Source: an uncultured Olleya sp.
GTDB lineage: Bacteria > Bacteroidota > Bacteroidia > Flavobacteriales > Flavobacteriaceae
Length of the DNA: 63,043 nt
NCBI GenBank assembly: GCA_947503885.1
Contig: CANNFD010000012.1
Coordinates: forward strand, 1-63,043
Reading direction: 5' to 3'
How positions within the stretch are numbered: the stretch's first letter is position 1; every line of letters starts with the position of its first letter. The notes under the pieces were generated by a model that saw only the letters and a list, made by a program, of their open reading frames with translations, was not told the DNA's origin and searched no databases. Made by a program: the position numbers and the translations under genes. Positions 58,855-63,043 of the stretch are shown here, one piece after another.

Positions 58855-59529
58855 GTGACAATAGGACAACGTAACATTATTAAGTCTTTTAATATTGAAG
58901 GCTTAAAGCTTAATGTTAAATCGTTTAAAGTACCTAATGCGTTTAATAGTTTTGTATATAAATATATACGTCCAAGTAAGGCTAAACGCTCTTTTGAGTA
59001 TGCAAACCGATTAATTAACTGTGGTATATCAACCCCTTTTCCGATTGCTTATATAGAAAATACGTCTGTTTTAGGTTTAAAAACAAGTTATTACATTAGT
59101 AAACATATCGATTATGATTTTGAGTTTAGAGATTTAATTCATAACCCTCAATTTTCTGAACGCGTTAAAATATTACAGCAATTTGCAACTTTCACATTTA
59201 AGTTGCATGAAAATAACATTAATTTTTTAGATCATTCTCCAGGTAATACACTAATTACTAAAGGTGCCAATGGTTATAATTTTTATTTAATAGATTTAAA
59301 TCGAATGCGTTTTGAGACCATGAGCTTTGACAAGCGCATGCATAATTTTAGACGTTTATGGTTATCTAAAACTATGGTTAAGGTAATTGCAGAAACTTAT
59401 GCAAAACTATATAACAAACCTTACCTAGAAACCCACGATTTAATGTTGAAGCACAGTAGGGCGTTTCAGCTTAAAATTAATAGTAAAAAGTTAAAACGAA
59501 GTGGAAGAAAGATGAGGTTTAAAACCTAA
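58855..59529 (+). CDS. LPS kinase-like protein (InaA/WaaP/Kdo kinase family); true start probably ~81-90 bp upstream
   Basis: From the GTG at 58855 the product is 224 aa. It is kinase-like, with catalytic NFLDHSPGNTLI (HxxxxN loop) and FYLIDLNRMRF (metal-binding Asp). The frame is open back to 58750. The upstream codons read IIHCHPKYQHLEAQLLQ and FETSGEAVTIGQRN, which fit the family N-terminus, but contain no ATG, GTG or TTG start in frame. Translation may start at ATA or ATC near 58762-58774, or an ATG has been mutated. It phosphorylates Kdo or heptose in the LPS core by family knowledge. Confidence 0.85.
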   Translation: MTIGQRNIIKSFNIEGLKLNVKSFKVPNAFNSFVYKYIRPSKAKRSFEYANRLINCGISTPFPIAYIENTSVLGLKTSYYISKHIDYDFEFRDLIHNPQFSERVKILQQFATFTFKLHENNINFLDHSPGNTLITKGANGYNFYLIDLNRMRFETMSFDKRMHNFRRLWLSKTMVKVIAETYAKLYNKPYLETHDLMLKHSRAFQLKINSKKLKRSGRKMRFKT

Positions 59530-59544
59530 TAATAATCTAAAATA

Positions 59545-59574
59545 AAAGCCTCTAAATCTAGATTTAGAGGCTTT
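59545..59574. terminator. Bidirectional terminator between the LPS locus and dapD
   Basis: A perfect 30-bp palindrome: AAAGCCTCTAAATC, then TA, then GATTTAGAGGCTTT. It serves both convergent genes. T tracts are short, so termination may be leaky. Confidence 0.8.
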
Positions 59575-59602
59575 GTATATTTAAATAAGTACTTAATACT
59601 GA

Positions 59603-60418
59603 CTATACAGCCACATCATATTCACGAAGGGCATCATTTAAAGATGTCTTCTTGTTAGTACTTTCTTTACGTTTTCCAATAATTAATGCACAAGGGACAT
59701 TATAGTTTCCAGATGGGAATGTTTTAGTATAACTACCTGGTATTACTACAGAGCGTTCTGGCACACGACCTTTCATCTCGATAGGTTCTGGACCTGTAAC
59801 ATCAATAATTTTAGTGCTCATAGTTAATACTACGTTTGCGCCTAAAACAGCTTCCTTTTCAATATGTACGCCTTCTACAACAATACAACGTGACCCAATA
59901 AAAGCACCATCTTCTATAATTACAGGAGACGCTTGTAAAGGTTCTAAAACCCCTCCAATACCAACACCACCAGACAAGTGTACGTTTTTGCCAATTTGCG
60001 CACAACTACCAACAGTTGCCCATGTGTCAACCATTGTACCTTCATCAACATAAGCACCAATATTTACGTAACTAGGCATTAAAATAGTTCCAGCAGATAT
60101 GTAAGCACCATGACGTGCAACAGCATTGGGTACTACTCTAATTCCTTTTTCTTTGTACCCTTTTTTAAGCGGGATTTTATCATGATATTCAAAAATACCA
60201 GCTTCTAAAGTTTCCATTTTTTGAATAGGGAAATATAAAACAACTGCTTTTTTAACCCATTCGTTAACTTGCCAGCCATTAGTTGTAGGCTCTGCTACAC
60301 GAAGTTTTCCTAAATCTAAAAGGTTAACAACTTCTCTAATAGCATCTATCGTTTTAGTATCGGTTAGTAACTCGCGATTATCCCAAGCAGTTTCTATTGT
60401 TTTTTGTAATTCTGTCAT
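59603..60418 (-). CDS. dapD: 2,3,4,5-tetrahydropyridine-2,6-dicarboxylate N-succinyltransferase
   Basis: The 271-aa trimeric left-handed beta-helix enzyme has an N-terminal helical domain and hexapeptide repeats (YISAGTILMPSYVNIGAYVDEGTMVDTWATVGSCAQIGKNVHLSGGVGIGGVLEP). The C-terminal PGSYTKTFPSGNYNVPCALIIGKRKEST follows. It makes N-succinyl-2-amino-6-ketopimelate in the succinylase branch of lysine/DAP synthesis for peptidoglycan. Length is typical. It is a single gene. Confidence 0.96.
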   Translation of the reverse strand: MTELQKTIETAWDNRELLTDTKTIDAIREVVNLLDLGKLRVAEPTTNGWQVNEWVKKAVVLYFPIQKMETLEAGIFEYHDKIPLKKGYKEKGIRVVPNAVARHGAYISAGTILMPSYVNIGAYVDEGTMVDTWATVGSCAQIGKNVHLSGGVGIGGVLEPLQASPVIIEDGAFIGSRCIVVEGVHIEKEAVLGANVVLTMSTKIIDVTGPEPIEMKGRVPERSVVIPGSYTKTFPSGNYNVPCALIIGKRKESTNKKTSLNDALREYDVAV

Positions 60419-60499
60419 GTTAATTTTAATTTAAGACAAATATAATTCGTTAAAATTAAAATATGGCACAATATTTAAGGTGTTAAGACTATAAAACTA

Positions 60500-60507
60500 T
60501 AAATTTG
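60500..60507 (+). promoter_or_regulatory. -7 box of the ruvX promoter
   Basis: TAAATTTG, an exact TAnnTTTG match, 13 bp before the ATG at 60521. A TGGCAC-N5-TTAAG sequence at 60464 resembles a -24 element only. Confidence 0.5.
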
Positions 60508-60520
60508 CACAAAATTTAAT

Positions 60521-60931
60521 ATGGCTCGCATTTTAGCAATTGATTACGGAAAAGTTAGAACAGGATTAGCAGTAACTGATGAGATGCAGATAATTGCATC
60601 TGGTTTAACTACAGTTAATACTAAAGAGTTAATTTTATTTTTACAAGACTATCTGAAAAAAGAACAGGTCGAATTATTTTTAGTCGGAGAGCCTAAGCAA
60701 ATGGATAACACACCAAGCGAAAGTGAAGCTTTAATTATCCCATTTTTGGTAAAATTAGAAAAGACATTTCCTAATGTGCCAATAAAGCGTGTGGACGAGC
60801 GTTTTACATCTAAAATGGCAAGCCAGACTTTAATAGATAGTGGATTAAAGAAAAAACAAAGAAAAAACAAAGCACTTTTAGATGAGGTTAGTGCAACCAT
60901 CATTTTACAAAGTTACCTTTACAACCAATAG
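60521..60931 (+). CDS. ruvX: Holliday junction resolvase-like RuvX (YqgF)
   Basis: The 136-aa RNase H-fold protein has LAIDYGKVRTGLAVTD (first catalytic Asp), VELFLVGEPKQMDNTPSE (Glu), VKRVDERFTS and a C-terminal LLDEVSATIILQSYL (last acidic residue). Members process pre-16S rRNA 5' ends and resolve branched DNA. It lies 8 bp before def, so the two are an operon. Confidence 0.94.
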   Translation: MARILAIDYGKVRTGLAVTDEMQIIASGLTTVNTKELILFLQDYLKKEQVELFLVGEPKQMDNTPSESEALIIPFLVKLEKTFPNVPIKRVDERFTSKMASQTLIDSGLKKKQRKNKALLDEVSATIILQSYLYNQ

Positions 60932-60939
60932 TAAATATT

Positions 60940-61533
60940 ATGATATTACCAGTTGTCGCTTATGGCGATCCCGTTTTAAAACAAAAAGGAAAAGACATAA
61001 CAAAAGATTATCCTAAATTAAAGGAGTTAATTGCTAACATGTACGAGACTATGTATGGTGCGTACGGTGTTGGATTAGCAGCGCCACAAATAGGATTGCC
61101 AATTCGTTTATTTATTGTAGATGCAACACCATTTGCAGATGACGAGGAAGTGTTGGGTAAAGAAGAGTGTGACTTTTTAAAAAACTTTAAACATACCTTT
61201 ATAAACCCCGTGATTTTAGAAGAGTCTGGAGACGAATGGGCGTTTAATGAAGGCTGTTTAAGTATACCAGATGTTAGAGAAGATGTATTTAGAAAACCTA
61301 ATATAAAGGTTGAATATTTAGATGAAGACTTTAATAAACAAACCATGGAATTAGACGGTTTAGCAGCTAGAGTTTTCCAACATGAGTACGACCATATTGA
61401 AGGCGTTTTGTTTACAGATCATCTATCTGCACTAAAAAAACGCTTGATTAAAGGCAAGTTAACTAATATTTCTAAAGGAAAAATTAATGTGGATTATCGT
61501 ATGAAATTTCCATTAATGAAAAAGAAACGTTAA
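60940..61533 (+). CDS. def: Peptide deformylase
   Basis: The 197-aa protein has all three motifs: GVGLAAPQIGLPIRL, NEGCLSIPDVRE (metal-binding Cys) and QHEYDHIEGVLF (HExxH). It removes the N-formyl group from nascent proteins. The loop between motifs 1 and 2 (DEEVLGKEECDFLKNFKHTF) is longer than in E. coli, which is typical of Bacteroidota. It is co-transcribed with ruvX. Confidence 0.96.
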   Translation: MILPVVAYGDPVLKQKGKDITKDYPKLKELIANMYETMYGAYGVGLAAPQIGLPIRLFIVDATPFADDEEVLGKEECDFLKNFKHTFINPVILEESGDEWAFNEGCLSIPDVREDVFRKPNIKVEYLDEDFNKQTMELDGLAARVFQHEYDHIEGVLFTDHLSALKKRLIKGKLTNISKGKINVDYRMKFPLMKKKR

Positions 61534-61637
61534 ACGTTTGGAAAACCCAAACTAACATAGGATATTTGCCATCCAATTTTGAACACTGAGATAAGTCAAA
61601 GTGAGAATTAAAAGGATAATTAAAAAGAATAAATAAT

Positions 61638-62054
61638 ATGGCTTTAGATAAAGTATTAGCAATAGCAGGTAAACCAGGATTATATAAATTAGTTACTCAG
61701 ACAAGAGGTGGTTTTATAGCCGAATCTTTGATTGACAATAGACGTATGTCTGTTGGAATACAACAAAATGTTAGTATCTTAAGTGAGATAGCAATCTATA
61801 CATTGACTGCAGAAGTACCGTTAAAAGAAGTCTTAAAGAAAATTAAAGACAAAGAAAATGGCGCTCCAACTAGTATCAGTCACAAAGACTCTAAAGATAA
61901 ATTAGAAGAATATTTCTTTGAAGTTTTACCAGATTATGATGAGGATAGAGTATATCCAAGTGATATTAAAAAGGTAGTGCAATGGTATAATATGTTACAA
62001 AAAAATGACATGTTAGACTTTGCAGAGACTACTAAGTCTGACGAAGAAGAATAA
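61638..62054 (+). CDS. DUF5606 family protein
   Basis: The 138-aa protein has an N-terminal SH3-like region with the DUF5606 start MALDKVLAIAGKPGLYKLVTQTRGGFIAESLID, and an acidic C-terminal region (VLPDYDEDRVYPSDIKKVVQWYNML). It is conserved in Bacteroidota next to def and mazG. Function is unknown. It lies 104 bp after def, within the same direction of transcription. Confidence 0.9.
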   Translation: MALDKVLAIAGKPGLYKLVTQTRGGFIAESLIDNRRMSVGIQQNVSILSEIAIYTLTAEVPLKEVLKKIKDKENGAPTSISHKDSKDKLEEYFFEVLPDYDEDRVYPSDIKKVVQWYNMLQKNDMLDFAETTKSDEEE

Positions 62055-62077
62055 TTAGTTACATAATAATAGATGTC

Positions 62078-62104
62078 AAAAATCCAGCTTATGCTGGATT
62101 TTTT
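62078..62104 (+). terminator. Terminator after the DUF5606 gene
   Basis: AAAAATCCAGC / GCTGGATTTTTT with a TTAT loop, 24 bp after the stop codon. Confidence 0.9.
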
Positions 62105-62161
62105 GTTTCTGACTTTTTAAGATGAAACAAATCAACGTACTTTTACAAAAACCTTTTTAAT

Positions 62162-62935
62162 ATGAATTCTAGAGCAGACCAACTAAAAGCATTTGACCGC
62201 TTATTGACAATTATGGACGAGTTACGCGAGCAGTGTCCATGGGATAAAAAGCAAACCATGGAAACCCTACGTCATTTAACCATTGAAGAAACTTACGAGT
62301 TAGGAGATGCTATTTTGGATAACGATTTAGAAGAAGTTAAAAAAGAAATTGGTGACCTAATGCTACATATGGTCTTTTATGCTAAAATTGGAAGCGAGAA
62401 GAATGCTTTTGATATTGCAGATGTTTGTAATGGTATTTGTGAAAAATTAATCCATAGACATCCACACATTTACGGAGATGTAAAAGTAAAAGATGAAGCA
62501 GAGGTCAAACGAAATTGGGAAAATTTAAAGCTAAAAGAAGGTAGAACAAGTGTTTTAGAAGGCGTGCCTAAAAGTTTACCTGCATTAGTAAAAGCAAGTA
62601 GAATACAAGAAAAAGTTGCAGGTGTAGGTTTTGATTGGGAAAAACCAGAACAAGTTTGGGAAAAAGTAGAGGAGGAGCTAAATGAGTTTAAAGATGAGGT
62701 TGTAAAAGGAGATTCAGACGCAATGGAAGACGAGTTTGGAGACGTATTATTCTCAATGGTAAACTATGCACGTTTCTTAAAAATTAACCCTGAAAACGCT
62801 TTAGAACGCACCAATAAAAAATTCTCAAAACGCTTTAAATACTTAGAAGCAAAAGCTAAAGCTTTAAATAAAGATTTAAAAGATATGACTTTGGGTGAAA
62901 TGGATGTTTTTTGGGAGGAAGCTAAAAAACAGTAA
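62162..62935 (+). CDS. mazG: Nucleoside triphosphate pyrophosphohydrolase MazG
   Basis: The 257-aa protein contains two MazG domains. The first has the EExxE...ExxD pattern (CPWDKKQTMETLRHLTIEETYELGDAILD, EEVKKEIGDLMLHMVF). The second is around VEEELNEFKDEVVKG and EDEFGDVLFSMVNYARFLKINPENAL. It hydrolyses NTPs to NMP and PPi, preventing misuse of damaged nucleotides and moderating ppGpp. The final residues (EEAKKQ, stop) are part of the 61-bp tandem repeat that runs to the window end. Confidence 0.95.
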   Translation: MNSRADQLKAFDRLLTIMDELREQCPWDKKQTMETLRHLTIEETYELGDAILDNDLEEVKKEIGDLMLHMVFYAKIGSEKNAFDIADVCNGICEKLIHRHPHIYGDVKVKDEAEVKRNWENLKLKEGRTSVLEGVPKSLPALVKASRIQEKVAGVGFDWEKPEQVWEKVEEELNEFKDEVVKGDSDAMEDEFGDVLFSMVNYARFLKINPENALERTNKKFSKRFKYLEAKAKALNKDLKDMTLGEMDVFWEEAKKQ

Positions 62936-63043
62936 TTGGAAAATCTGTGATTTTCAAATACTTCAAGTTTTTTGGGAGGAAGCTAAAAAACAGTAATTGG
63001 AAAATCTGTGATTTTCAAATACTTCAAGTTTTTTGGGAGGAAG
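62906..63043. repeat. 61-bp tandem repeat at the window end
   Basis: The unit starting GTTTTTTGGGAGGAAG recurs at 62906, 62967 and 63028 with period 61 and no differences visible. Copy 1 includes the end of mazG and its stop codon. Inside each unit GAAAATC-TGT-GATTTTC forms a hairpin. The last copy is cut by the window end. It may be a real duplication or an assembly artefact. Confidence 0.85.

Overview
The window looks like a contig from a marine-type member of the Flavobacteriaceae (Bacteroidota). The evidence is low GC, type IX secretion cargo with type B C-terminal sorting domains, PorP/SprF and PorE-like partners, many promoters with the flavobacterial -7 box TAnnTTTG, a stand-alone sucC, and lipoproteins starting MKKI...C. 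Both ends look like assembly ends. The left end cuts a repetitive adhesin gene. The right end stops inside a 61-bp tandem repeat.

Layout. 1-4.7 kb: the 3' part of a calcium-binding (thrombospondin type 3) adhesin, then PorP/SprF and PorE-like genes. 4.8-6.3 kb: idi, a QueD/PTPS-family gene, a small soluble protein and tRNA-Thr(TGT). 6.4-15.3 kb: a DUF4369 lipoprotein, a DUF819 permease, a 430-bp gap with two tandem structured small-RNA candidates, an alpha/beta hydrolase with an Asp nucleophile, an AlkB homologue, DoxX, a VanX-type dipeptidase, MscS, a GluR0-like glutamate-receptor channel and a YceI lipoprotein. 15.4-25.5 kb: grpE-dnaJ, an ABC exporter, MscS, a DUF6268-like outer-membrane protein, an NtrC-type sigma-54 activator without an HTH, PPK2, an M28 peptidase and a VOC protein. 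25.9-31 kb: sucC, DUF1456, an esterase, a TerB-like protein and uvrB. 31.2-43.7 kb: four consecutive minus-strand type IX cargo proteins of 612-1606 aa built from 1, 2, 4 or 11 copies of one ~90-aa module. 43.8-50.4 kb: a second ABC exporter, two conserved hypotheticals, ctaA, a CCA-adding-type enzyme and tsaC/sua5. 50.5-59.5 kb: an LPS/core-glycan locus of seven glycosyltransferases in GT2-like and GT4-like folds, a heptosyltransferase-like GT9, a polysaccharide deacetylase and an LPS-kinase-like protein, with strands alternating gene by gene. 59.6-63 kb: dapD, ruvX, def, a DUF5606 gene and mazG.

The most unusual signal is at 8.5-8.85 kb. Two tandem ~115-nt elements share the same fold: an outer stem, a conserved internal loop (TATGATGAC / CGAGTA), an inner stem and a TAGGT-GTGGTT-ACCTA hairpin. 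Three helices change by compensatory substitutions between copies. Both copies carry an identical 3' tail and a terminator. Each is preceded, at the right distance, by a sigma-54-like -24/-12 box (TGGCAC-N5-TTGTA). A third such box faces the neighbouring hydrolase. Upstream of that box lies a 72-bp double dyad (CGAT-N14-ATCG, repeated 50 bp apart) that recurs with identical geometry in front of the largest adhesin gene at 38.4 kb. An NtrC-type sigma-54 activator is encoded at 21.6 kb. I propose a sigma-54-linked twin small-RNA locus. The fold and repeats are seen directly in the sequence; the function is inference.
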